A stretch of 36,976 bases of DNA from Clostridia bacterium. GTDB taxonomy: Bacteria > Bacillota > Clostridia > TANB77 > CAG-508. How positions within the stretch are numbered: position 1 is the first letter of the stretch; each line of letters opens with the position of its first letter. The translations under genes were made by a program, and so were the position numbers. This document shows, one piece after another, positions 1 through 10,000 of this stretch. Where the stretch lies: contig JAAWGB010000014.1 of assembly GCA_022795075.1 (NCBI GenBank), forward strand, positions 1 to 36,976, in the 5' to 3' direction. The notes below the pieces were generated by a model that saw only the letters and a list, made by a program, of their open reading frames with translations, was not told where the DNA came from and ran no database searches.

Positions 1-226
1 ACTAAATGTTCTAACTTAAATTCTTTATAAATAATTTTACAACCAAAAAAATTAGATGTAAACTTTTTATTTACATCTAACAGTATACATGTAACTATTA
101 GAGTTATACTATGGGGAAAAGCAAAATTTAAAGTAAAACTTGATTTTTTAACAAGGCTTATGATATAATAAAAATGTATTTGAAAGTAAGTGTTAATATA
201 AAATTAATTTATCTTTGAGGTGAAAT

Positions 227-637
227 ATGAAAGAAAAAAAAGAAGTTATTAAAAACGAATTGAAAGAAACAGTAAAAAATGGTGAATATTCTGAAAAAGC
301 AGATCTATTAGAAGTGGGAAGTACTGTATTTATCAATCCAGAGGAAGATAATGATTTAGAAGATGTAGAGAATATAAAAGTTGAAGAAATTATGAAACAA
401 ATTGAACAATACCAAAGTGATGTTGTATCAGATGAGGAAAAAATGGAATTGAAAAAAGCCGTTAAAAGAGCGGATGAAATGATAAAAAAGACAGATGGGG
501 GAAAATTAACAGGAAAACAGAAGAGAGAGGAAATGGAAAAAAAATTGCAAACAACTGGGTTAGACAAAAATGTGAATAGTAGAGAGACGATTCAAGATGA
601 GAAAGAATTGCATAGTGAAAAGAGCAAAGATAGATAA
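227..637 (+). CDS. hypothetical acidic/charged protein (136 aa)
   Basis: ORF with RBS-like 'gaggtgaaat' upstream, followed by a terminator hairpin; no recognised domain. Confidence 0.6.
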   Translation: MKEKKEVIKNELKETVKNGEYSEKADLLEVGSTVFINPEEDNDLEDVENIKVEEIMKQIEQYQSDVVSDEEKMELKKAVKRADEMIKKTDGGKLTGKQKREEMEKKLQTTGLDKNVNSRETIQDEKELHSEKSKDR

Positions 638-639
638 AA

Positions 640-671
640 TACAAGAAATTTAATTTTCTTGTATTTTTATC
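640..671 (+). terminator. intrinsic terminator after ORF 227-637
   Basis: atacaagaaa-tttaatt-ttcttgtatttttat hairpin plus T-rich tail. Confidence 0.75.
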
Positions 672-700
672 TTGACAAATGGAAAAACTACCTTTATAAT
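672..700 (+). promoter_or_regulatory. sigma-A type promoter of tRNA-Met
   Basis: TTGACA (672-677), 17-nt spacer, TATAAT (695-700), directly upstream of the tRNA. Confidence 0.75.
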
Positions 701-720
701 AAATAACGTTATAACAATAT

Positions 721-797
721 GGCGAAGTAGCTCAGTTGGCTAGAGCATTCGGTTCATACCCGAAGGGTCATGTGTTCGAATCACATCTTCGCTACCA
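721..797 (+). tRNA. tRNA-Met (CAT anticodon)
   Basis: Cloverleaf ggcgaag...cttcgct-acca; anticodon stem ttcgg/ccgaa with loop TTCATAC; T-arm tgtgttcgaatcaca; encoded CCA. Confidence 0.95.
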
Positions 798-1011
798 AAA
801 AAATTGCTCATAAAAATGGGCAATTTTTTCTATGTATATATGCAATATTTTTTGTAAAAGTTTACTATGTTCGCTTATATTTTGCAAATAAGTGTTGTAT
901 CATTATTTATGAAAATGAGAATAAGCGGAGTGTGTTGCCACCTTTGACATCTTGTATATACATAAACCTCTACGACTTTTAGTTGTAAGACTGATATATG
1001 GGGGTGGTGCT

Positions 1012-1128
1012 ATGGTAGAAACAGCATTATTAGTAATTGTCGAACTACTTTTCTATGGATTAGTAGGTGTAACTATCATAAACATTGTTTTGTTAGGCAT
1101 CATTTGTTGGTTACTACATAAACAATAA
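1012..1128 (+). CDS. 38-aa hydrophobic peptide, candidate type I toxin (MVETALLVIVELLFYGLVGVTIINIVLLGIICWLLHKQ)
   Basis: Strong RBS gggggtgg 5 nt before ATG; single hydrophobic segment with a short charged tail; stop followed directly by a hairpin terminator. Below the ORF-track size cutoff. Confidence 0.5.
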   Translation: MVETALLVIVELLFYGLVGVTIINIVLLGIICWLLHKQ

Positions 1129-1130
1129 AA

Positions 1131-1167
1131 AATAACCATTCTGCTTTTGACGGAGTGAATGGTTATT
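1131..1167. terminator. bidirectional hairpin terminator next to the small hydrophobic ORF
   Basis: aataaccattc ctgcttttgacggagt gaatggttatt; A-run on one side, so T-run on the minus strand (antisense RNA termination possible). Confidence 0.6.
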
Positions 1168-1329
1168 CCAATTTATTTAAGGCAACCACTTTCGTAGTTT
1201 CTCATTTTCTATTTATATTATACACAGATTTTTATAATATGTCAAATGAAAATTAAATAACTTATTGAGAAATTGAAACTTTTATGATAAAACGTAATTA
1301 TAATTTAAGATAAATAATACACATAAAAA

Positions 1330-1352
1330 ATGTATGCAACCATGTATGCAAC
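1330..1352. repeat. tandem 11-mer direct repeat atgtatgcaac (x2, 12-nt period)
   Basis: atgtatgcaac c atgtatgcaac; resembles arm-type integrase sites at element ends. Confidence 0.45.
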
Positions 1353-1453
1353 TAGCAAATAACATTGAATAAAAATAGATATTTATAATTAAATGGTATG
1401 TGTAATAGATACTATTAGATAGCACAAACCATTGGTAGATAAGACTTATAAGA

Positions 1454-1499
1454 GTTCATATCCGAAGGGTCATGTGTTCGAATCACATCTTTCCTACCA
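1454..1499 (+). pseudogene. partial duplicate of tRNA-Met 3' half (att-site-like)
   Basis: gttcatatccgaagggtcatgtgttcgaatcacatctttcctacca matches tRNA 752-797 with 3 mismatches; acceptor stem broken. Confidence 0.8.
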
Positions 1500-1593
1500 A
1501 ATGAGTTTATAGTTTTAAAAGTAACATATATCAGATGATTTGATAGATGCTATTTTTAAAATCATCAAATATTTATTACATTAGGTGTTCAAA

Positions 1594-1827
1594 TCAACTT
1601 GGAAAGTATTCGATAATATCTGTAATTTTACAATTTAAATAATCGCACAATCGAGCAATCACAAAAATATCGATTCTTACTAAATCGCCATTCATCAATC
1701 TTTTTATAACTTTAAAGTCTGTATTTGTATCTCTCATTAATTTATTAATACTAATATTATTATCTTTTAAAAGTTTTTCAAGTTTAAATAAATAATAGCC
1801 ACTTTCAATTTCTAATTTCTTAATCAT
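1594..1827 (-). CDS. small XRE/Cro-C1-type HTH regulator (77 aa)
   Basis: LEKLLKDNNISINKLMRDTNTDFKVIKRLMNGDLVRIDIFVIARLCDYLNCKITDIIEY is typical of XRE HTH proteins. Confidence 0.75.
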   Translation of the reverse strand: MIKKLEIESGYYLFKLEKLLKDNNISINKLMRDTNTDFKVIKRLMNGDLVRIDIFVIARLCDYLNCKITDIIEYFPS

Positions 1828-1917
1828 AACAATCCCACCTACAAAATTATATAAATATTATTAGATACTTGACTATTGGATATATAACCATTATAATAAA
1901 TACAGAGGAACGTTAGA

Positions 1918-2094
1918 ATGTTTGGTAAGGATGTAAAAAGAATAATAGCTTGTATAGAACATGAAGATTTTTATTCTGCTATGGAATATGCACAGCTAGT
2001 TAAGGATAATTATACAAATAAACAAAAAAAATATTTTGAAGATATTATAAAAACTGTGAAATGTGAAGGTATTATAAAACTTAAGATTACGTAA
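1918..2094 (+). CDS. hypothetical 58-aa protein
   Basis: ATG with RBS 'agagga', MFGKDVKRIIACIEHEDFYSAMEYAQLVKDNYTNKQKKYFEDIIKTVKCEGIIKLKIT; divergent from the HTH gene. Confidence 0.45.
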   Translation: MFGKDVKRIIACIEHEDFYSAMEYAQLVKDNYTNKQKKYFEDIIKTVKCEGIIKLKIT

Positions 2095-2366
2095 ATTCTT
2101 CATATAAACTTTTAGTTGTTAATATAAATAAAATACATTATTAAATATTATTTTAGTAGTGTATTTTTTTAGTCTTTGAGAGTATAAAATTCATTATAAG
2201 TCAAGAAATTTTACGAACACCATAAAATCTTATACGAAAAAACATATAAATGAATATTTTTATATGTTTTTAATTTTTTTGTAAATGAAAAACAGAGTTT
2301 CATAAATAAAATTAAAAGATATAGCTTTACCATGATACAATTTGATTGTCGAAATGAGGTGAGAAA

Positions 2367-2993
2367 ATGATAGATAAAATCTGTAACTTTCTGACCAATC
2401 GAATTAGAAAAGAAATGCCAGATATAGACGAGGAAAAAGCAGAAGTAATTAATTATGGTCTTAAAAATATTATAGGTGAAATACCAAAGACTTTTTTAGT
2501 ATTAATAATTGCGTATTTTTTGGGAATTTTAAAAGAAACGTTAATAACATTTTTATTATTAATACCATATAAAAATTCTTCAGGGGGATTTCATTTAAAA
2601 ACACATATAGGGTGTTTGATAGCAACAACAACATTTTATTGTGGCGTACCAGCATTGGCAAAAATAGTAATATTAGATGGAATGTTGAAATATATTATAA
2701 TAGCTTGTGTGTGGATATTTGGAATGATTATGATTAAGTTGTATGCACCTGCTGATACAGAAAATGTACCGATTTTAACAAAAAAAGATAGAAAAAGACT
2801 ACAAATAATTTCTTATATTGTTTTTTCACTTGGCTTGTTAGTAGCAGGAGTTATCAAGCATCATGCGATTTCAAATATTATCATATTTGGATATCTTTTA
2901 CAAAGCTTTATGATAACGAAATTAGCCTACCGATTGACTAATAATAAATACGGATACGAAGTATATGGCGATACTTCAGTTCAAAATGTTTAA
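2367..2993 (+). CDS. agrB: AgrB-family peptide-processing membrane protease
   Basis: GGFHLKTHIGC motif with AgrB catalytic His/Cys spacing; several TM helices; agrD directly downstream. Confidence 0.92.
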   Translation: MIDKICNFLTNRIRKEMPDIDEEKAEVINYGLKNIIGEIPKTFLVLIIAYFLGILKETLITFLLLIPYKNSSGGFHLKTHIGCLIATTTFYCGVPALAKIVILDGMLKYIIIACVWIFGMIMIKLYAPADTENVPILTKKDRKRLQIISYIVFSLGLLVAGVIKHHAISNIIIFGYLLQSFMITKLAYRLTNNKYGYEVYGDTSVQNV

Positions 2994-3060
2994 TACGAGA
3001 GTATATACCGGTAATACTTTTGTGTTATATAAAATTTGCCAAAGAAGGGATGATTTTATT

Positions 3061-3180
3061 ATGTTTAAATTTTTAGCTAAAGTAGCGGAAAAATATGCAA
3101 AATCAACAAATACAGCGTGTATGGGAGTTTGGGTATTTCATCAACCAAAAATGCCAGCAAGTTTAATTAAAAAAGATTAA
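3061..3180 (+). CDS. agrD: AgrD-like cyclic (thio)lactone autoinducer precursor (39 aa)
   Basis: MFKFLAKVAEKYAKSTNTACMGVWVFHQPKMPASLIKKD: amphipathic N-terminus, Cys core, xQPKxPxxL C-terminal segment; RBS agaaggg; follows agrB. The track's 2965 start is too early. Confidence 0.88.
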   Translation: MFKFLAKVAEKYAKSTNTACMGVWVFHQPKMPASLIKKD

Positions 3181-3264
3181 TTTATGAAAAACAATTGGTA
3201 AGAATAGGACGAAAAATTATTTTTACCAATATATAACTTAAAAGTTATACTTTTATACAATCCA

Positions 3265-3300
3265 GCAAAAAATAGCTTTTCAAAAAAGCTATTTTTTGTG
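3265..3300. terminator. bidirectional terminator between agrD and agrC
   Basis: caaaaaatagctttt-caaa-aaagctattttttg between convergent genes. Confidence 0.8.
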
Positions 3301-3313
3301 TAGATAAGGTTTT

Positions 3314-4646
3314 TTAATATAATTCTAATTGCTGACAAAAGTATTTATTTGTTTTAGATGTAAATAAATTAGTATTGTTATTATTCTTAATAATTTTACG
3401 AACTTCCCATAAACCTAATCCAGTATGATTTTCTTTTTCAGAGATACCTTTTTCAAATATTTTTTCTGTATCAACATCTTTATTAGTATAAGTATTTTCG
3501 ATACAAATTAGTTGTCTATTATTTTTTGAGTCATTTTTAAAGGTAATATTAATAATTTTTTCGTTACACTCTTTACTTGCTTCAATAGCATTATCTAATA
3601 AAATGCCTAATATTCTTGCAAAGTCATAAATCTTCATATTTAAGGTGCTTAAATCTAATAAAAAGGTCATATTCATTTTTATATTATAAGAATCTGCTTC
3701 ATGATATTTACTAGTTAGTAGGTTATATATACCGAGGATTGTTAATAATTTCTGGATTTAATAAGTATAGATTATTTACTCTTTGGCAATCATCTTCTAG
3801 TTGAACATAATAATTTTCTAATCCTTTCATATCATTAGTTCTTACATATCCACCAATAGTTGTAACAATATTATCAAAATCATGTTTAAATCCTCTAACA
3901 TTATCATGTAAAATTCGTAATGTTTTATTGTATTCTTCAGCACTTTCTAGTTTCTTTCTGGTTAATGTTAATTTCATGACACTTGTTAAACTATATATAC
4001 TAATTCCAAAGTAAGCAAGCAATGAAATACAACTTAAAAAAGTTATAATAATAGGTAAGGTATCTATATAATAGAAAATAATACAAGCTTGAACAATTAA
4101 TGTAAAGATACCAAAAATAAAGTTAGCAAAAACTACATATTTATTTTTCTTATCAATATCTTCGAATAGATTAAGTTTTAAATTTCTAATCTTTAAGGTG
4201 AGAACTAATAAATAATTTATAGTATATACAGTTGTTAAAAATCCTATATGGTAAATTGGAATATTAGAAAGAATTTCTTTATTAATATTTAGTAAAGTAA
4301 GATAAGGATTTAATACCAATGATGAAATAATTGCAAATATTGTTACAAAACATACTAAAGCAATTAATGATTTTAGGGGACTAATTTTAAATATTGCCAT
4401 GATAAGTAAAAAATATAATATATAATTAATAAAAACATTGAATGGACTAGGTATTAAGAAATTACTAGCAAGAGTGATAAATGCAGAAACACTTACATAT
4501 AGGAGTTTACTTTTTTTAGTAGTAGATATATTTAATAATGTCAAAAACATCAACATAACAACATGCATTTCTATAAATGTGAAAGGTATTTTATACAATA
4601 AATTATTATTAGAAATCAGTTCATTTATATTATTTAAAATTTCCAT
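3314..4646 (-). CDS. agrC: AgrC-like sensor histidine kinase, split into two frames at an in-frame CGG (3734-3732); +1 shift restores full length
   Basis: ORF 4646-3723 (TM sensor + dimerisation region) runs into ORF 3676-3314 (HATPase: RILGILLDNAIEAS, GLGLWEVRKII). Skipping C3734 gives NPEIINN-PGIYNLLTSKYHEADSYNIKMNMTF continuously. Confidence 0.88.
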
Positions 4647-5343
4647 AATCTTTTAAAACCTCCATAAAATCTCTTTTGTATTTTGGACCGATATCGCAAG
4701 TATGACCATCAGTAAAAGTAATTGTACCAGAAACAGGTTCAACATCTTTTATTTGATTCAAGTTAGCGATGTAAGATTTATGACATCTTACATAAGTAGG
4801 TGGCAATTTTTCTTGAAATTTATTAAAAGAACTATAGGTATCATAATCACGAGAAGAAGTATGGAAAACCAACTTCATACCATCTCTTTTAATATAATGA
4901 ATTTCAGATTCATCAACAAGTGTATTTTTATTATCAATTTTAATATAAGTTTTACTAAGTTCATTAGCATCTTCGAATAATCGGTTAATAGTATCCTCTA
5001 ATCGATCATAAACAATAGGCTTTGGTAAATAATCAAAAGTTTTATAGCGATAAGCAACCATAGCATATTCTAGATGACCTGTTGTAAAAATAATATAAGG
5101 ATTCTTTTTTCTCTTTCTAATTTCTTCAGCTAATTCAAGACCGCTTTTACTGGACTTCAAATTGATATCTAACATTAAAACATCAGCAACATTATGATCA
5201 AGATAGTTTAGAATATCATCTGCATTATCAGATTTAAAAACAATAGAAGCCTCATAATTATTTTTGGTGAATATAGTTTCTAACATCTTTTCTAATCTAT
5301 CCAATAAATTTTGATTATCATCACAAATTACAAAGTTTAACAT
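4630..5343 (-). CDS. agrA: AgrA-like LytTR response regulator
   Basis: MLNFVICDDNQNLLDRL receiver start, VLMLDINL, LytTR tail YVRCHKSYIANLNQIKDV; start with RBS gaaagga, not the track's 5409. Confidence 0.9.
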   Translation of the reverse strand: MLNFVICDDNQNLLDRLEKMLETIFTKNNYEASIVFKSDNADDILNYLDHNVADVLMLDINLKSSKSGLELAEEIRKRKKNPYIIFTTGHLEYAMVAYRYKTFDYLPKPIVYDRLEDTINRLFEDANELSKTYIKIDNKNTLVDESEIHYIKRDGMKLVFHTSSRDYDTYSSFNKFQEKLPPTYVRCHKSYIANLNQIKDVEPVSGTITFTDGHTCDIGPKYKRDFMEVLKDYGNFK

Positions 5344-5852
5344 AGTACGACATCCTTTCAATAATGTAGTCCAAAAAAATAGGAAACAAGGTTTGACAAA
5401 ATTTATCAAATTACCTTAATTTTCCAAACGTAATACCAATATAATCTAAAAAACTGAACTTGTCAATAGTAATTTACAAAATTATCCAAAAAGGTAAAAC
5501 GATTCGTATCACTTATATGCGTGGATAATGGCGTTAATATTATGCTTATAGTATAAGTATTATCATTCTAAGTATTGGTTAGAAAAATAAAAATGCAAAC
5601 AGTTTGAACATTTTTATTATAGAAGGGAGTTGAATTTTATTTTGAAAGATTATTTATGAAAAGGCATTTTAGAAAAAACATAATCGATTATGGATTTTCA
5701 ACCAATCAACAAAAAATGTAAATTTTAAATAAAAAAAATGTTGAATAAAAAAGAAAAATATTATATAATAAAATTACAAGTTTAAAGAGAAAAAAATTTA
5801 AAAATAATGATGATATTTTTAAATTCTTTATGCTCTAGAAAGGAATTAAGAA

Positions 5853-6890
5853 ATGGAAAAAAGTTTCAGCGAAAGCTACAAACAAGCAGGAGTAGATGTA
5901 ACAGCAGGATATCAATCAGTAGAACTAATGAAAGAAGCGGTAAAAAGTACATATAGTAAAGATGTAATTTCAGATTTAGGTGGATTTGGAGGTTTATATG
6001 CCTTACATACAGAAAATATAAAAGAACCAATTTTAGTTTCAGGTACAGACGGAGTAGGTACCAAATTAAAGTTGGCTTTTTTAATGAACAAACATGATAC
6101 CATAGGGCAAGATTGTGTTGCTATGTGTGTCAATGATATTATATGTTGTGGAGCAAAACCACTATTTTTCTTAGACTATATGGCATTGGGAAAAAATATA
6201 CCAGAAGTAGTTGCAACCATTGTAAAAGGAGTAGCCAAAGGATGTAAAATGGCAGGATGTAGTTTAGTTGGAGGAGAAACAGCAGAAATGCCAGGATTTT
6301 ATCAACAAGGTGAATATGACTTAGCTGGATTTTCTGTAGGAGTAGTAGAAAAAGAAAAAATGATAGATAGTAAAAATATTGAAGTAGGAGATCAAGTAAT
6401 TGGGATAGTCTCTTCAGGCGTTCATTCAAATGGATTTTCTTTAGTTAGAAAAGTCTTTCATATAAACGAGAAAACGGTTCAAGAATATCAAGAAGAATTA
6501 GGAGCAACCTTAGGAGAAACACTTTTAACACCAACTAAAATCTATGTAAAACCAATCTTAGAATTATTACAAAATGTACAAGTAAAAGGAATATCTCACA
6601 TTACAGGTGGAGGCTTTTACGAAAATATGCCAAGAATGTTAAGAGAAGGAGTATCTTTAAAAATTCAAAAAGATTCCTATCCAATTTTGCCAATTTTTAA
6701 ATTAATTCAAAAACAGGGAAATATTCCCAAAAGAGATATGTACAATACTTTTAATATGGGAATTGGAATGGCAGTGATTATTAAAAAAGAAGAAACTAAA
6801 AAGGCAATCCAAATTTTAGAACAGCAAGGAGAAAAAGCTTATGTAATAGGAGAAGTAACAGAAGGAAACAAAGAGGTAAAAATAGTATAA
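5853..6890 (+). CDS. purM: phosphoribosylformylglycinamidine cyclo-ligase
   Basis: [44 protein letters not shown]. Confidence 0.97.
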   Translation: MEKSFSESYKQAGVDVTAGYQSVELMKEAVKSTYSKDVISDLGGFGGLYALHTENIKEPILVSGTDGVGTKLKLAFLMNKHDTIGQDCVAMCVNDIICCGAKPLFFLDYMALGKNIPEVVATIVKGVAKGCKMAGCSLVGGETAEMPGFYQQGEYDLAGFSVGVVEKEKMIDSKNIEVGDQVIGIVSSGVHSNGFSLVRKVFHINEKTVQEYQEELGATLGETLLTPTKIYVKPILELLQNVQVKGISHITGGGFYENMPRMLREGVSLKIQKDSYPILPIFKLIQKQGNIPKRDMYNTFNMGIGMAVIIKKEETKKAIQILEQQGEKAYVIGEVTEGNKEVKIV

Positions 6891-7032
6891 ATATGTATTT
6901 AAAAGTTTATTTGTAACTCCCATCTTCGTATAGTCTATAATTGCATAACAGACTGTAACTTGTTGGTTTTCAAAATTGTTACAAAGAAAAAATATAATAA
7001 ACTTTAGAATAAAAAGGTGAGGAAGGATAGAT

Positions 7033-10000
7033 ATGGAAGTAAAGAGAATCTATGTAAAAAAGAAAGAAGGATTTAATGGAGAAGCAAAAGAATTGCTAGC
7101 TGATATTCAGGAAAACTTAAAAATAAAATCATTAGAAAATATTATTGTATTAAATCGATATGATGTAGAGAAAATGACAGAGGAAACATTTAAACAAGCC
7201 AAAAATACAGTTTTTTCAGAACCACAAGTAGATGAATGTTATGAAGAAGAATATCCATTTGAAGAACAAGACTATGTTTTCGGTGTTGAATTTTTACCAG
7301 GGCAATTCGACCAAAGAGCCAATGCCCTAGAAGAATGTTTGCAAATATTAGCACAAGGAGATAGACCAATTGCTAAATCAGCAAAGATTTATATTTTGCA
7401 AGGGAAATTAGAAGAAAAAGAATACGAAAAAATAAAAAAATATATGATTAATCAAGTAGACTCAAGAGAATGCTCATTAGAAAAAACACAAAATTTAACC
7501 CAAACAATGGAAGAACCAAAAGATGTAGCAGTAGTAGAAGGATTTATAGAAATGACGAAAGAAGATTCAGAAAAATTCTATCAAAAATATGGATTTGCTA
7601 TGGATTTTGCAGACTTACAATTTTGTCAAAAGTATTTTAAAGAAGTAGAAAAAAGAAATCCAACGATGACTGAAATGAAAATGATTGATACCTATTGGTC
7701 AGACCATTGTAGACATACCACTTTTTTAACTAAATTAGAAGTACTGGATATAAAATGGGATTTCTTACAAAAAGTTTATGAAGACTATCTAAAAGCAAGA
7801 GAAGTTGTTTACGAAAATAGAAAAGCAAAAGATATTTGCTTAATGGACATTGCGACCATTGCTGCCAAGGAATTAAAAAAAGCAGGCTATATGAAAGAAT
7901 TAGATGAATCAGAAGAAATTAATGCATGTAGCATTAAAGCAGACATTTTAGTAGATGGAAAACCAGAAGAATATTTAATTATGTTTAAAAACGAAACCCA
8001 TAATCATCCAACAGAAATTGAACCATTTGGAGGAGCAGCAACTTGTTTAGGAGGGGCTATTCGTGACCCATTATCTGGAAGAGTGTATGTATACCAAGCA
8101 ATGCGTGTAACAGGCTGTGGTGACCCCAGAAAATTAGTAGAAGAAACTCTGCCAAATAAATTACCACAAAGAAAATTAACCAATGAAGCAGCAAGAGGTT
8201 ATAGTTCCTATGGTAACCAAATAGGACTAGCAACTGGTCAAGTAGCCGAAATTTATCATGATGGTTATGTAGCAAAACGTATGGAAATTGGAGCTTTAGT
8301 AGGGGCAGCACCAAAAGAGAATGTTGTTCGTAAAAGACCAATACCTGGTGACATTGTTATTTTATTGGGAGGAAAAACAGGTAGAGATGGATGTGGAGGA
8401 GCAACTGGTTCATCTAAAGCACATACTAGTGAATCATTAACTACCTGTGGAGCAGAAGTACAAAAAGGAAACGCACCAGAAGAAAGAAAAGTACAAAGAT
8501 TATTTAGAAATGCAGAAGTAACTAAAATCATAAAAAGATGTAATGACTTTGGAGCAGGAGGCGTATCAGTAGCAATTGGAGAACTAGCAGATGGCTTAGT
8601 TATCAATTTGGATAAAGTACCTAAAAAATACGAAGGACTTGACGGAACAGAGCTTGCCATTTCAGAATCACAAGAAAGAATGGCAGTTGTAGTTGGAAAA
8701 GAAGATGCCAATAAATTGATTGCCTTTGCAGAAAAAGAAAACTTAGAAGCAACAATTGTAGCAGAAGTAGTAGAAGAGCCAAGAGTAAAAATGTATTGGA
8801 GAGGAAACCTAATTGTTGACATAGCAAGAGAGTTCTTAGATACGAATGGAGATGTCAAAAATGCAACTGTACAAGTTGTAAAACCAAAAGAAGAAGAATC
8901 TTATTTTAAACCAAAAAAAGTAGATGATATCAAAGCAAAATGGGAACAAACCATAACCAATTTAAATTGTTGTTCACAAAAAGGTTTAGTAGAACGTTTT
9001 GATAGTAGTATTGGGTCAAATACGGTTATGATGCCTTTTGGTGGAAAATATCAACTAACACCAGCTTTAGGAATGGTAGCAAGAATACCAACCTTAAAAG
9101 GTTATACAGAAAGTGGAACCATTATGACTTATGGTTATAATCCATATTTGGCAAGTTGGAGTCCATTTCATGGAGCTGTATATGCTATCTTAGAATCAGT
9201 TTCCAAATATGTGGCTATTGGTGGAGACTACAAAAAAGCATATTTAACTTTGCAAGAGTACTTTGAAAAATTAAGAAATGATGCAGCTAGATGGGGCAAA
9301 CCATTTGTAGCAATACTAGGTGCTTATTTGGTACAAAAAGAATTAAAAATAGCAGCGATTGGTGGAAAGGACAGTATGTCAGGTTCGTATAATGAATTAG
9401 ATGTACCACCAACATTAGTATCTTTTTGTATTGGAGAAACCAATACCACAAAAGTAGTATCCAATGAATTTAAAAAAGCAAATTCAAAGGTAGTATTTTT
9501 ATCAACTAAAATGGGACAAGAAGATATTTTAGATTTTGAAGATTTAAAAGAAAACTATGAATTGATCCATTCTTTCATACAAGAAGGAAAAGTGTTGTCT
9601 ATTAGTACTGTTACACATGGCGGAATAGCAGATGTAATTACGAAAAGTACAATGGGTAATAAAATTGGATTCCAATTTGTAAAAGATATACCAGATTTAT
9701 TTTATCCTTATTATGGTTCATTTGTAATAGAACTAAAAGAAGGAGTAGAACTAGAAAAAGCACAACTATTAGGAAATACTATTGTAGAAGAAAAAATTAT
9801 CGTAAATGATAAAGTGGAATTTACAATAGATAGTTTAATAGAAATGTGGGAAAAACCATTAGAAAAAGTTTTCCCAACGAAAGTAAAAACAGAAAACAAA
9901 AAAGCGAATAACATTATAAGTGACAAAACCTGTAGCATCACACGTAAAATGCCAATTACTAAGCCACGTGTATTTGTACCAGTATTTCCAGGTACCAATT

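Noticed and set aside
770-982. ORF of 70 aa (MCSNHIFATKKIAHKNG...)
   Set aside because: Starts inside the tRNA-Met gene and runs through the AT-rich leader; not a plausible CDS. Its in-frame CGG (about 921) is therefore not counted as a decoding event.
6891-7032. Possible purine riboswitch between purM and purL
   Set aside because: No recognisable purine-riboswitch core (loop-loop and P1 consensus) on either strand.
8265-8858. Long minus-strand ORF opposite purL (and similar antisense ORFs at 193-567, 9711-10082, 20593-20913)
   Set aside because: Low-complexity Leu/Ser/Phe-rich translations antisense to well-supported genes; typical spurious ORFs.
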